A stretch of DNA of 64,000 bases from Rhodanobacteraceae bacterium ZG21-1 (GCA_021390615.1 JAJEJU010000025.1:310001-374000), one strand, 5' to 3'; positions 1 to 10,124 are shown, counted from the first letter of the stretch. Translations and numbers: made by a program. Notes: generated from the sequence alone by a model not told the origin.

Positions 1-110
1 TCCGCCGACAGCGGCCAGCCGTGATGAAACACCACGGGCACGGCGTCCTTGGAACCCCAGTCCTTGAAGAAGATTTCCGCGCCGCTCTTGGTCTTAATGA
101 TCGAGTTCAT
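1..110 (-). CDS. alpha/beta hydrolase (non-heme chloroperoxidase/esterase type), N-terminal part only
   Basis: The reverse strand opens at an ATG (108-110) and runs off the window edge after about 36 codons. The visible protein starts MNSIIKTKSGAEIFFKDWGS and continues to a VVFHHGWPLSA segment. The HGWP stretch is the oxyanion-hole region of the alpha/beta hydrolases often annotated as non-heme chloroperoxidases or arylesterases, which usually run about 275 residues. The catalytic Ser, Asp and His lie outside the window, so activity cannot be judged. The family call is fairly safe because this N-terminus is highly typical; the substrate is unknown. Confidence 0.8.
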   Translation of the reverse strand, partial: MNSIIKTKSGAEIFFKDWGSKDAVPVVFHHGWPLSA

Positions 111-412
111 CGAGAAAACTCCAGTGAAGTGGGCATGTGCGTTGAAGAATGAACTGCCAGGCAGAAGAAGTGCGCGATGCGACGGCGACCGCAAGCATGG
201 CGCCGGGTTGCCGCCTCGATCGGCAGCGATCGCAGGCTGCCGCTGGAAGCCAGGATTCTCGCCCCAACGGCCAGCCCTGCCAATGCACGATCAGGTAAGT
301 ACGCGACTACCCGATCAGGTAAATGATGCGAAATGTTCGCCCGTCGATTCGGCGCACATTTCTTCAGCACAATATGAGGTAAAGAGCCCCGTTGCTCGAC
401 TGAAGCCGATGC
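111..412. other. intergenic region between hydrolase and response regulator
   Basis: No convincing gene is present. The region carries the promoter of the leftward hydrolase and the 3' end of the leftward response regulator gene. The only structure I see is a pair of direct 11-bp repeats (listed separately). Confidence 0.6.
288..322. repeat. two direct repeats CGATCAGGTAA, 24 bp apart
   Basis: CGATCAGGTAA occurs at 288-298 and again at 312-322. A 24-bp start-to-start distance is a little over two helical turns, which would put two bound proteins on nearly the same DNA face. The repeats lie about 180-215 bp upstream of the leftward hydrolase start. A regulator site is an inference; chance is possible. 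Confidence 0.35.
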
Positions 413-1045
413 TCAGTCATCGAAGAAGCCCCGATGGCGCGCCAGCGTGACGGCGTGCGTGCGATCGTGCGCGCCGAGCTTGGTCATGACGTTCTTCAGG
501 CGCGCCTTCACCGCGTCCTCGGACACGCAAAGGATGTCGGCGATGCGCTTGTTGGTATGACCGGTGGCCACCAGGCGGAGTACGCTCAATTCGCGATCGC
601 TCAGCATCTCCGACCAGGCATGCGAGGCCATCTCGCCGGCCACTTCGGTGGCGACCACGCGGCGCCCATCCATGACGGATCGGATGGCGGCCAGGATCTC
701 GTCGCGCGTGGCGGTCTTCAGCAGATAGGCGTTCGCACCGAAGGCAAGCGCGCGCTTGACGCGTGCGTCCCCGGGATAGGAGGTGATCACGATGATGCGC
801 GCATCGGGAAATTCGCTGCCCAGCATCGAAATGGCCTGCAGGCCGTCGACCCCGGGCATCTGCAGGTCGACCAGGGCCACGTCGGGATGCAGCTCGCGAT
901 AGCGCACGACGGCCTCGGCGCCGTCCGCCGCCTGGCCGACCACGCTCATGTCCGGCGCGCTCTCGATCGCGGCGGCAATGCCGTCGCGCATGATCGGGTG
1001 ATCATCGGCGATAAGCACCCGGATGGGTCTCGCATCGGCTGTCAC
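413..1045 (-). CDS. response regulator, NarL/FixJ (LuxR-type) family
   Basis: A 210-residue two-domain response regulator. The receiver domain (about 8-125) has the acidic pair in LIADDHP, the phospho-acceptor Asp60 in VALVDLQMPG, Thr88/Ser89 and the switch Lys110 in AYLLKTA. The C-terminal LuxR-type helix-turn-helix (about 148-205) reads LSDRELSVLRLVATGHTN followed by VSEDAVKARL. It is transcribed divergently from the histidine kinase at 1261, with about 215 bp between the starts, so the two very probably form a cognate pair. Targets are unknown; the adjacent divergent promoters are the natural first candidates. The length is normal for the family. Confidence 0.93.
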   Translation of the reverse strand: MTADARPIRVLIADDHPIMRDGIAAAIESAPDMSVVGQAADGAEAVVRYRELHPDVALVDLQMPGVDGLQAISMLGSEFPDARIIVITSYPGDARVKRALAFGANAYLLKTATRDEILAAIRSVMDGRRVVATEVAGEMASHAWSEMLSDRELSVLRLVATGHTNKRIADILCVSEDAVKARLKNVMTKLGAHDRTHAVTLARHRGFFDD

Positions 1046-1260
1046 GATGGACGTCCTCGGGGCATGGCTATCTTCGCTGCTCTGATGGATATGGTTCGCC
1101 CAGCATCCGGCCTTACTATCCCGTCAGCCCCGGCGGCAAGCAATGCCCGATCGAGTGATTCTATGTTCGCGCCATGGCAGCTTTGGCGACCGCGCATAGG
1201 ACGATATGCTGCGTGCCGCCTGCACGCAGCCCGCCGTGCGCAGCATTTCACGGAAACCCT

Positions 1261-4200
1261 ATGTCGATGCTGGGATGGCTCGCGCAGATTGGCCGTCGCG
1301 CCCTGCCCTTGATGGTTGCCACGCTGCTGGCGAGTGCCTGCATGGCCCAGGCAGGCGAATCGCCCGGTTTCCGCCGCAGATTGTGGGCGACTGAAGCCGG
1401 CACGCCCTCCGACATCTGGGCCCTGGCACAGGGCAAGGACGGCTACCTGTGGCTGGGCACAGGCAGTGGGCTCTATCGATTCGACGGCTTCCGCTTCGAA
1501 CGTTTCCAGCCGGCGACCGGCAAGCAGCTGCCTTCCAACGACATCACGGCATTGGCCATGCTCGATGACGGCAGCCTGTGGATGGGTTTCTACTATGGCG
1601 GCGCGAGCGTCATGCGGAACAGCCAGCTGCAGTACTACGGCGCTGAAGAAGGTTTTCCGCGCGGCATGGTGCTTGCCTTCGCGCAGACCGACGACGGCGC
1701 CGTCTGGGCCGCCACGGAAGGCGGGCTCGCGCGGTTCGACGGCCTCCGCTGGCAGACCGTAGGCGCCGACTGGGGCTATCCGACGGGCCGCGCGGACTGG
1801 CTCACCGTGTCGCGCGACGGCAGCTTGTGGGTCACCACCGGCAAGTCCCTGGTGTTTCTTCGCCCAGGCCAGCACCGGTTCGAGCCTACCGACCAGGCCG
1901 TGGCCAAGTACGGCGTCATCGCGCAGGCGCCGGATGGCGTGCTGTGGCTATCCGATCACCTGCATGGCACGCGCGCCCTGCCCGGCCTGAGCGCCGAACA
2001 TGCCGGCAGCACGCCCACCGAGGCAGCCGACGACAGTGATTTCAGCTGGGCCAACCGCCTGCTGTTCGATCGCTACGGCAATCTCTGGGGCACTTGCGTG
2101 GACAGGGGCGGCATCTTCCGTGTCGCTGCGGCGGGGCGGCCCGCCACTGGCCGTTCGTTGCGCGCCGGGGACTACGCGGAGACCATCGACCGTGCCAGCG
2201 GGCTTGTTTCCGAACGCGCCGTGCCTTTGCTGGAAGATGCAGAGGGCACCATCTGGGCCGGCACCAACATGGGCCTGGCGAGCTTTCATCGCAACAGCTT
2301 CCAGACGCCTTCGCTGGTCTTGCCCGGCACGGCCGCAAACTACGCCATGGCGAGGGATGCCGGCGGCGTCGTGTGGATCGCCAATGGCGGCGTGCTGTTT
2401 CGCTTCGATGGCGACGCCGGCGAAGTGGTGCGGCGTGACCTGCATGATGTGGATGGCATGCAGTTCGATCAGACGGGCGACCTTTGGCTGGTCGGCAGGA
2501 ACCGTCTTTACCGGTTGCACGGCGACACGCTGAGCACCATCGAATGGCCGGTCTCTCCCGACTTCGCCCGCGCCAACGCCTTCGTCATCGATGCCTCCGG
2601 CACCGCCTGGCTGGCATTGACCGAGTACGGCCTATACCGCCTGCATGAAGACAAATGGCAGCCAGTCACGCCGGCAGCAGCGGTCGCCCATGAAACTCCC
2701 ACGGCGCTGGCCAGCGATGCGCACGGCCAGCTGTGGATTGGCTATGTCGGCAACCGCCTGCTGCGGCTCGATCGCGGCAAAGCTCAGCTGTTTACCGAAT
2801 CGGACGGCCTGCATATCGGCACCATTACCGCCATCGAGGCCGGCGGCGACGACGTGTTGATCGGCGGCGAACAAGGACTCGCCCGTCTGAGCCAGGGGCG
2901 CATCGCCTCGATGAACGTGGCCGACGCCGATGCGTTCAGCGGCATCACCGGCATCGAACGCATGCCCAATGGCGACCTCTGGCTCAACACCGGCAAGGGC
3001 GTAGTGCGCGTCGACGCCGCCGAGGCCTCGGCAAGCTTCGCGTATCCGGGCCGCCAGCCCGCTTATCGCCTGCTCGATTATCGCGATGGCCTGCCCGGCA
3101 TCGCCAAGCAGGCGGCGATAACGCCCACGGCGCTGATCGACAGGCATCGGCGCCTGTGGTTTCTCACCAATCAGGGGCCGGCCTGGATGGAGCCGGACAT
3201 GCTCAGCAAGAACCCGCCGCCGCCCACGGCGTCCATCATCGATGTCGTGGCCAACGGCAAGCACTACCCGGTCGACAGCCAGATCCAGCTACCCAAGGGC
3301 ACCACCAACCTGCAGATGCGCTACAGCGCCGCGAGCCTGGCCATTCCCGACCGCATACGCTTTCGCTACCGGCTCGACGGCGCGGACATCGGCTGGCAGG
3401 ACGCCGGCAACCGACGCGATGCGTTCTACGCCAACCTCGGCCCCGGCACGTACCGCTTCCACGTGCTGACCGCGAATGACGACGGCATCTGGAGCGCTCA
3501 AAGCGCGGACGTACGCCTCACCATCGCACCATGGTTCTACCAGTCTGTTTGGTTCTATGCGCTATGCGGGCTGCTGCTCGTCGCGCTCGTCGCCGGCTTC
3601 TTTGTCTGGCGCATGCGTCTTGCCGCCGAGCGCGTGCACTTGCAGTTGACCGAGCGCATGAACGAGCGCGAACGCATTGCCCGTGAAATCCACGACACCC
3701 TGCTCCAGGGCGTACAGGGCTTGTTGCTTCGCCTGCAGGCGCTGATGGCGAACAGGGTCACGCCGGAAACCGACGTCCTTGACGCGGCGATCAGGCAGGC
3801 GCGGCAAATGGTGATCGAAGGGCGCGACAAAATCATTGCGCTGCGAGGCGACACCACCCGACAGAACGCGCTCGTGCAGTCCATCCTGGCCGTGGGCGAA
3901 GACCTGGCTTCCGCGTACCCGCATGTGATGTTTCAGATGACTACCGAAGGAAAGCCTCGACCACTGCTGGGCAGCGCATGCGACGAGATGGTCGACATCA
4001 CCCGTGAGGCGATACGCAACGCCTTCCTCCACGCGCAGGCACGCCACGTCGACGTACATGTGGAATATCGGCATCGCACTTTGGAGATCCGCATCGTCGA
4101 CGATGGCCACGGCGTCGATGACGCCTGCCTCAGGTCCGCGGCAGAAGCCGGCCACTGGGGAGTGATTGGCATGCGCGAGCGTGCCGAGCGACTGGGAGCG

Positions 4201-4287
4201 AAGCTGAGCTTGCGGCGACGACGTCCAGGCGGCACGGAATGGCTGCTGAGCGTTCCCTGCCGAGCTGCCTACCGGCCGTCGAAATAG
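1261..4287 (+). CDS. hybrid-sensor type histidine kinase with periplasmic two-component propeller (Reg_prop/Y_Y_Y, HisKA_3)
   Basis: A 1008-residue membrane sensor kinase. I chose the ATG at 1261 because it opens on a signal/anchor sequence (MSMLGWLAQIGRRALPLMVA...). A large periplasmic part (about 35-750) has repeated propeller motifs such as LWLGTGSGLYRFDG and IWAGTNMGLASFHR, ending in a Y_Y_Y-like beta-sandwich. A membrane segment follows at about 761-785. The kinase core has the HisKA_3 H-box EIHDTLLQGVQ with phospho-His811, then an HATPase domain (about 905-1003) with EAIRNAFLHA (N-box), DDGHGVDD (G1) and GVIGMRERAERLGA. It has no receiver domain, so it should phosphorylate a separate NarL-type partner, most simply the divergent gene at 413-1045. 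Related sensors in Bacteroidetes and Xanthomonadales detect oligosaccharides; the ligand here is not visible. Confidence 0.93.
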   Translation: MSMLGWLAQIGRRALPLMVATLLASACMAQAGESPGFRRRLWATEAGTPSDIWALAQGKDGYLWLGTGSGLYRFDGFRFERFQPATGKQLPSNDITALAMLDDGSLWMGFYYGGASVMRNSQLQYYGAEEGFPRGMVLAFAQTDDGAVWAATEGGLARFDGLRWQTVGADWGYPTGRADWLTVSRDGSLWVTTGKSLVFLRPGQHRFEPTDQAVAKYGVIAQAPDGVLWLSDHLHGTRALPGLSAEHAGSTPTEAADDSDFSWANRLLFDRYGNLWGTCVDRGGIFRVAAAGRPATGRSLRAGDYAETIDRASGLVSERAVPLLEDAEGTIWAGTNMGLASFHRNSFQTPSLVLPGTAANYAMARDAGGVVWIANGGVLFRFDGDAGEVVRRDLHDVDGMQFDQTGDLWLVGRNRLYRLHGDTLSTIEWPVSPDFARANAFVIDASGTAWLALTEYGLYRLHEDKWQPVTPAAAVAHETPTALASDAHGQLWIGYVGNRLLRLDRGKAQLFTESDGLHIGTITAIEAGGDDVLIGGEQGLARLSQGRIASMNVADADAFSGITGIERMPNGDLWLNTGKGVVRVDAAEASASFAYPGRQPAYRLLDYRDGLPGIAKQAAITPTALIDRHRRLWFLTNQGPAWMEPDMLSKNPPPPTASIIDVVANGKHYPVDSQIQLPKGTTNLQMRYSAASLAIPDRIRFRYRLDGADIGWQDAGNRRDAFYANLGPGTYRFHVLTANDDGIWSAQSADVRLTIAPWFYQSVWFYALCGLLLVALVAGFFVWRMRLAAERVHLQLTERMNERERIAREIHDTLLQGVQGLLLRLQALMANRVTPETDVLDAAIRQARQMVIEGRDKIIALRGDTTRQNALVQSILAVGEDLASAYPHVMFQMTTEGKPRPLLGSACDEMVDITREAIRNAFLHAQARHVDVHVEYRHRTLEIRIVDDGHGVDDACLRSAAEAGHWGVIGMRERAERLGAKLSLRRRRPGGTEWLLSVPCRAAYRPSK

Positions 4288-4754
4288 CAGCTGCGGCTTG
4301 CCCCGCAGCGATGCCAATCCTGCACTGGAAGATCCTCGCCAAGCCTGCACGCCGACCGGCCGGATATGCTGCGCCTGGTCTGGAATCACCTGTGGTTCAC
4401 GGAGTCGCAAGCGGCAATGCCGCGCCGAATGCGACAGATCCAGCCTGCGGTCGATGTACAAGGCGCCCTGGCCATGATGGGTTTGCATCTATCGCCCGGC
4501 TCGGCCGCAGTCGCCGCGGCCTAGTTCAACGCAGGATCGGGCCTAGGCTTGCAGGCCTGACAGCGGCCGCACCGCGCATGGCTTGCAAGCGCGGGCTCGG
4601 GAACCATCAGCGCTCTCGGCCGAACATTTCGAGAAGGCATTCCGAGACTGCAGGAATTGGCCAGCTGAATGCCTCATCAGACAGATAAAGGCTCCGGCGA
4701 AGCCGATTCACGCGCAGCTCCGTCGCAAAGCACTTCAGCGTGGACGAAACCAGT
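4288..4754. other. convergent intergenic stretch without a recognisable gene
   Basis: These 467 bases lie between the 3' ends of the kinase and of the leftward BNR-type gene. No reading frame has a plausible start, domain or codon pattern. I see no strong hairpin with a T-run. It may be the remains of a lost gene. Confidence 0.5.
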
Positions 4755-6368
4755 TCACTGCGCTGAAAACTCTACGTCCCAATCCTTTCCGCGGTTACCG
4801 AGAATGCTGCCGTCGCTGGCTATGCAATACACCGGAATCGATACAGCGACGCGTTGAGGCACGCACAAGGCGGGGGCGCTCACTCCTTGGACCCAATCTC
4901 CGGTACCGGGGTCATAGGAATAAATCTCCCAGGTCACTTTGAAGGCGCCAGAATCGGCGCGAATGGCATAACCCTTGGTCGGGGTATCGAACTGCACGTC
5001 GGCGATGGCGTATGGCGGTCGCTTCACCTGCTTCCAGGTGTCGCCCTTGTCAATCGACACGAACACCTTGGAGAACATACCTTTGCTGAAAAATACCGAA
5101 ACCACGTCGGTGGTGGGGTCTACATGGTGGCCCGAAATGGTCGACGGCGGCGTGATCGTCTTCCACTGACGCGAAGCCAGGTCATAGCGATAGAGCGCGT
5201 CGTGGGTATTGATGTAGTAGGACCCGTGGACAAGCTGGCCCATGGCGCCGAACCAGGCTAACAGCTTCTTTTCCAGAGGAAACTCCCGAGACTTCTCCAG
5301 TGTGCCTGGACCGCCCTGCTGCGAGAGGTAAACCGTCATGCCGTCCGCCGTCGTCCCTCCCGTACCCAGCAGAACCTGATGGGCCGTGGCAACGATCCAC
5401 GTCGTGTCTTCGTGCTCGATATCGATGATGGCTTCGTCCTCACCGAATGACTTGATGTCACGCCAGCTCTTGCCGCCATCGGCACTGGATCGAAGCACGC
5501 CGTTGTCGGAGCCGGCATAGAGCACGCCGTCGACGTATGCGACGGCCGAGATGCTATGCAGCGTATCGATGCCGATGCCACTCCAGCTTCCGTCGGCGTG
5601 GCGAACACGTATTTGTCCCAGATCTGCGCCGAAATAGAAGTTGCCGTTCGGATCCTGTGCGGGATGCACATAGAGCGGCTTCGTCACGTCTCTGAACAGG
5701 CGAAGGAAGACTTCGGCGCTGGTCGCGCTTTTGAGCTGGGCAATCGTCGACGGCTTGTTGACTTTGCGATCGTGAGCCTCCAGCAGATCTGCGACCAGGC
5801 CCAGGCCGGTGGGCGGCTGCATCAGCTGGATCGGCCTCGGAACCGATACGGGAGTCCAAAGAATCGGCTCCTTCGATTTGAGCAGCGGACCATATTGCTT
5901 GAGCGCCTCGTCGACCGCGCCGGCGTTCTCCTCGACGCGGAGCGGCAACACCACTTCCTGATAACCGCCGATATTGAAAGGCACCAGACTGCCCAAGTCA
6001 GTGATACGCCCTGCCTCTACCCTGAAACTCGCATAGTCGCCCCACAGGTATGAGTTCCAGTTAGAGAGATGGTATTCACCCGGAGGGAGCCAGGCCCCGT
6101 AGGCCCGACCATCCGCCCCGTCACGCGGACGCAGTTTTACGGTCGAACCACCGCCGGCGGGCCGGACTTCCAGAAGCCCGAGTCCCTTGGGGAAGTACAC
6201 CAAGACATAGCCATGGCTCGACACCAGTTCCGGCGTCACCTGTTCGCTATGGGCCGATGCGACGCTCGACCAGGCGATTGCCAGCAAAAGGCAAAGAATA
6301 CGCCGACAGGTGCGCGCCCATGGCTTCGCATGCCGCATCGGAAAAAATGCAGTGAACAGTAGTGTCAC
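4755..6368 (-). CDS. secreted BNR/Asp-box repeat protein of unknown function
   Basis: The preferred start is the GTG at 6368 because AGAGGGGAG stands just upstream; an ATG 30 bases inside (6338, MRHAKPWARTCRRILC) gives a shorter, more classical signal peptide but has no ribosome site. From the GTG the protein is 537 residues. The hydrophobic stretch ILCLLLAIAWSSVASA followed by HSEQ looks like a Sec signal peptide with cleavage after ASA. The C-terminal half holds sialidase-type BNR/Asp-box units, for example RSSADGGKSWRDI and VSIDKGDTWKQV, which build beta-propellers. No sialidase catalytic signature is obvious. A periplasmic or exported propeller protein is well supported; the function is unknown. 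Confidence 0.75.
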   Translation of the reverse strand: MTLLFTAFFPMRHAKPWARTCRRILCLLLAIAWSSVASAHSEQVTPELVSSHGYVLVYFPKGLGLLEVRPAGGGSTVKLRPRDGADGRAYGAWLPPGEYHLSNWNSYLWGDYASFRVEAGRITDLGSLVPFNIGGYQEVVLPLRVEENAGAVDEALKQYGPLLKSKEPILWTPVSVPRPIQLMQPPTGLGLVADLLEAHDRKVNKPSTIAQLKSATSAEVFLRLFRDVTKPLYVHPAQDPNGNFYFGADLGQIRVRHADGSWSGIGIDTLHSISAVAYVDGVLYAGSDNGVLRSSADGGKSWRDIKSFGEDEAIIDIEHEDTTWIVATAHQVLLGTGGTTADGMTVYLSQQGGPGTLEKSREFPLEKKLLAWFGAMGQLVHGSYYINTHDALYRYDLASRQWKTITPPSTISGHHVDPTTDVVSVFFSKGMFSKVFVSIDKGDTWKQVKRPPYAIADVQFDTPTKGYAIRADSGAFKVTWEIYSYDPGTGDWVQGVSAPALCVPQRVAVSIPVYCIASDGSILGNRGKDWDVEFSAQ

Positions 6369-6628
6369 GAGCTCCCCTCTTGAGCGTCCGTACTTGGCCG
6401 CTCCGAGGCGGATGGCGATAGCTTGCCGTGCTTCTCGGTGGCCAGCAAGCAAACACGCTACCAGGCAAAGGAGACAACATGCTTTTAGTTCGCCATATCG
6501 GCTTCGGGCCGCAGGGAAACCTTCAAATCTCTGCCAGAAGTCGGCCCGTCCAAGCCAGCACGTGCTAACGGCATCCATGATGTGGAGAACCTGGTTCTCC
6601 GTCGCCGAAGGCCAAGCCCGCAGGCTAT

Positions 6629-7171
6629 CTAGATGAACTCGGCGTCCCGCAAGACCTTCGCGGAAGCGATCAGCCGGCGTACCGCCCCTCCGATCTTCTC
6701 ATGATCGGCTGCGTTGGAAAGCGTGGCTCCGGCATAAAAGTCCGGCTCCAGCGACAGGCGCGGCTGTGCACGCAGGATGATCGCCGTGTTCCTGGTCTCC
6801 ACTCTCACGTGATAGGCCCGCGCTTCGAACTGTTTTGCAGTCTTGGCTCCCGAATGGGTGAAAACCCTCCAGTCGTCGACACGATAGTCACGCAGGTCGC
6901 CCGTGGTGTGCATTCCGAACTCGAGGAGCTTGTCGCAAATCGCCAGGCCGAGCAGATCGTCGGGCTCGGAAACATTCAAGGTTATCGGGGCGCCGACTTC
7001 GACAATCCCCGTTATGGCCGACACCAGGAAGAGCTTGTCGTCATACAGGTATAGCGCAGCTCGAAGCTCTTGGCCTGCGCGCTCGCGTGCGTCGATCAGT
7101 TCACGTACCGAGTGATCGGGGAGCACTCGCGGCTTGGGCTTTACGCCACCCGGGAAAAAGATTTCCGCCAT
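6629..7171 (-). CDS. hypothetical protein, 180 aa
   Basis: A good AAGGAG ribosome site lies four bases before the ATG at 7171, which makes this a real gene. The protein starts MAEIFFPGGVKPKPRVLPDH and has no signal peptide or membrane segment, so it is probably cytoplasmic. I do not recognise a family. It contains acidic and hydrophobic alternation such as LNVSEPDDLLGLAICDKLLE and a basic C-terminus ending RRLIASAKVLRDAEFI. It is followed downstream on the same strand by the BNR-type gene after about 260 bases, so the two may share transcription. It may be an immunity or accessory protein, but nothing in the sequence proves that. Confidence 0.7.
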   Translation of the reverse strand: MAEIFFPGGVKPKPRVLPDHSVRELIDARERAGQELRAALYLYDDKLFLVSAITGIVEVGAPITLNVSEPDDLLGLAICDKLLEFGMHTTGDLRDYRVDDWRVFTHSGAKTAKQFEARAYHVRVETRNTAIILRAQPRLSLEPDFYAGATLSNAADHEKIGGAVRRLIASAKVLRDAEFI

Positions 7172-7380
7172 AAAACTCCTTCGAACGCCAGCCAGGCAAA
7201 GATATCCTAAGTGTCAATCGTGGATCGATGGCAGCCGGACCACATGCGTTCCTGCATCGCAACCATTAGCGGTTCCAGTTAACCTACCTGGGACGCTGCG
7301 TTTCGGTGTAAACCCAGAACCGACGTTCAGTGCGAATCAACGCCGGCGCGAATCGACACACCGGCCTCAGGGGGAAGAAA

Positions 7381-8811
7381 ATGCGCACGCTTTCTCTTGC
7401 TGTCGTCATGCTTGCCGCCTGCTCGATGTCCTTGGCCGCCGCCTCCCCTGTTTCGCATCAGAGCATGGCCAAGGAGGCGCAACAGGCCCTGGAACTAGTG
7501 ACGAGCACGGACGGCCCTGGCGCCGTGGTATTGATCGCACAGGGCGACACCGTGCTATTCCGTGGCGCCCGCGGACGCGCCGAAATCGAATTGGGCGTTC
7601 CGCTCACGACGAACCAGATATTTCGCATCGCATCCGTCACCAAGATGTTCACGGCAGCCATGGTCATCAAGCTCGCCGAACAAGGCAAGCTGTCGCTGGA
7701 CGATGCTCTGGCGAAGTATTTGCCCGATTTCCCCAACGCCGGCCAGATCACGCTGCGCCAGTTGTTGAACCATACGTCAGGCATCTCGGACATCGTAAAG
7801 GACCCCACGCCAGGCTTCATGAAGCGTGATGTCGACACCGCCGCCTTGATTGCGGAGATCCGCAAGCGCCCGCCCAACTTCGCTCCCGGCACACGTTGGT
7901 CCTATTCCAACGCAGGCTATATCCTGCTGGGAGCCGTCATAGAAAAAGTCACGGGGCAGCGTTGGTACGAGGCGCTGCAAAAGACCTTGCTCGATCCATC
8001 GGGACTGACGCGGACCCGTTACGGCGACAATGCACCACTCATGCCGGGGCGCGTCGCCGGCTACACCACGGATAACCCCGCGCATCGCGTCGAAAACGCC
8101 ACCTTCATCAGCATGAGCATTCCGGCCGCAGCCGGCGGCCTGGTCTCGACCGCTGACGATCTATGGCGCTGGATGCGAGCCCTGTCCAACGGGCGGATCG
8201 TGAGTCGCGAAGATTTTCAGCAAATGATCACTCCTGCGCCGGAGTTGCCGGGCGCATCGTCTACGCACCGTTACGGCCTGGGCATGTATAGCTGGCGCGT
8301 GCGGGGTAACCCGATGGTCGGTCATACTGGGCAGATCGACGGCTTTGCTTCTGCCGTTGCCTATCTGCCGAAGCAGGACATCACGGTGGTCGTCCTCGCC
8401 AACGATGATAATTTTGATGCGCAAACCATGGCTCGCCGCCTGGCGGCCATCGCTCTTGGCGAACCCTATGCGGAGCCTACGGCGGTGGCTATATCCGATG
8501 ACGCACTGCGTGCGCTGGCAGGTGTGTACCGCATCGACGACATGACGACAGAAACCCTGTTCGTCAAGGATGGCCGACTCTACGCGCAGCGCAGTCACCA
8601 TCACGCCGTTCCCATGCAGATGACGGCCGATCGCCAGCTTCACTTCCAACCCGATGAGCTCAACTATTTCGTACCCGTCCGCAACGCTGCCGGCAAGATC
8701 ACCGGGCTCGACTACTTTGAAGGCGGCGACGCCCCGCCTCAATCACTGCCTCGAGTGACTGAAGATCACGGCAGCACTGCGGCAGCGCAGCCCGTCCCCA
8801 CCCCGCCTTGA
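7381..8811 (+). CDS. serine hydrolase of the beta-lactamase/penicillin-binding-like family
   Basis: A 476-residue protein with signal peptide MRTLSLAVVMLAACSMSLAAA; the cysteine within it could alternatively suggest a lipoprotein. The start at 7381 is preceded by GGGGGAAGAAA. The three family motifs are present in order: the nucleophile tetrad SVTK (Ser85-Lys88), YSN (Tyr175) and HTG (His315) replacing the KTG triad, as in class-C-like esterases and D-aminopeptidases. A small beta-rich C-terminal domain (about 375-460, LAGVYRIDD... to LDYFEGGD) matches the add-on domain seen in many serine hydrolases of this group. It is likely periplasmic. Peptidase, esterase or lactamase activity cannot be separated from sequence alone; resistance should not be assumed. 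Confidence 0.9.
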   Translation: MRTLSLAVVMLAACSMSLAAASPVSHQSMAKEAQQALELVTSTDGPGAVVLIAQGDTVLFRGARGRAEIELGVPLTTNQIFRIASVTKMFTAAMVIKLAEQGKLSLDDALAKYLPDFPNAGQITLRQLLNHTSGISDIVKDPTPGFMKRDVDTAALIAEIRKRPPNFAPGTRWSYSNAGYILLGAVIEKVTGQRWYEALQKTLLDPSGLTRTRYGDNAPLMPGRVAGYTTDNPAHRVENATFISMSIPAAAGGLVSTADDLWRWMRALSNGRIVSREDFQQMITPAPELPGASSTHRYGLGMYSWRVRGNPMVGHTGQIDGFASAVAYLPKQDITVVVLANDDNFDAQTMARRLAAIALGEPYAEPTAVAISDDALRALAGVYRIDDMTTETLFVKDGRLYAQRSHHHAVPMQMTADRQLHFQPDELNYFVPVRNAAGKITGLDYFEGGDAPPQSLPRVTEDHGSTAAAQPVPTPP

Positions 8812-10124
8812 ATGACCCTTCTTCAGTCCTCGAAATGTTCATGCCCGATCCAAGCGAGGTCTGCCTGCACTCGCCGCGCAGGTGAACTTACGGCGCGCCG
8901 GGCCTGCCGCCCGTTTTGATGCCAACACGGCGGATACGTATATATTGCCGCGCTCGGCTTCATCGATGACCCGGCTTCATCCACGACACGCGCACCCACG
9001 CCACACCGAACGATCGCGCCAAGGCGCCTGCAGACAGGCCATCGGGCTTGATCGGCATGTTGCAGGCGCCTTGGCCATCTTTCGGCGAAGCGCATGATTT
9101 CGTGTTCGTCAGGGAAATGGCAACTCCCCTGGCGACCCTGTCCGGAAGCTGCTGATTGAGCGAGCGCCGCCAGGATGGCCGCCCGCGCAAACCGTGCCGT
9201 CTATCCGCCACCAGCACGAAATCGGTCAAGTCCGGGGCGGCGCGGCCCGCGGCGTATCCACGTGCTGCCTCAACTCGAAGACAGAGTCGCGAGTCATCGG
9301 CGTATTCGCTACGCAACTGCGAGGGCAACTCGGGTTCGGCGCTCAAGGGCCCTAACGACGCAGGACGGCGGCGATGCGGCCAGACCGGCTACGATCTGCT
9401 GCGCCAGGCCAGCTGCGCCAAGCGAGTTCCGAAGCCCGGGCTTCCCTCAACTGCGCCTCTCGATGGCAATTGCCCGCAAGCTCCAAGCACTGCCGGTCGT
9501 TTCGCGAGCGAACGCGCGTCGATCGAGGCAGCATAGAACCGGCAAGATCACGGTGCCGCACCTGTGTAGGAAACCTCTCGGTCGACGTGCAACAACACAC
9601 ACTTCAAGTTGGCGGCGAGCTTGATGTCATATTGGCAGCCTGGATTGCTTCGCTCACGTGCACCGCCGCAGCCCCGACCACTCGCGCTCAGGCGACTCAT
9701 CCGCCATTCGTTTACCGAATCTTTCAGCGGCTGCGCAACGGATGCGTAAGCGCAAGCATTCCCGCCACTCGAAACCGCATCAGAAAAGGTCGCCCATGAA
9801 AAATGAAAATGACATCATTTGCTTTATTGCAAGCAAGCCAAATTCAGCGCCGCTCGCCACGGCAATGCGTCTATGATCGCAGGCGGCAACCGCCTCGAAC
9901 GCGTTAGTACGCGGGCAAAGCCATTCATACAAATTGATCTGCTTTTAATCGAAAGTTAATAAGCGACCTTTTGCCGTATCGCGAAACCGATGTCGCGCTT
10001 CGACACCTCAAAATCACGATGCGGATCTTTTGCCGATGTACTATTCGGGCGCACAGCACTATGTATTCCATTACAAATGGGCCGAGCCATATCAAGCGCT
10101 GTTTCATCAAGATGGACGCGTGCC
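8812..10124. other. 1.3-kb gene-free stretch
   Basis: No frame on either strand shows a recognisable domain, a ribosome site or steady codon use. Base composition falls from GC-rich (8.8-9.7 kb) to clearly AT-richer around 9.9-10.1 kb, just before the LuxR gene, whose promoter should lie there. A decayed gene is possible but I could not identify one. Confidence 0.5.
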
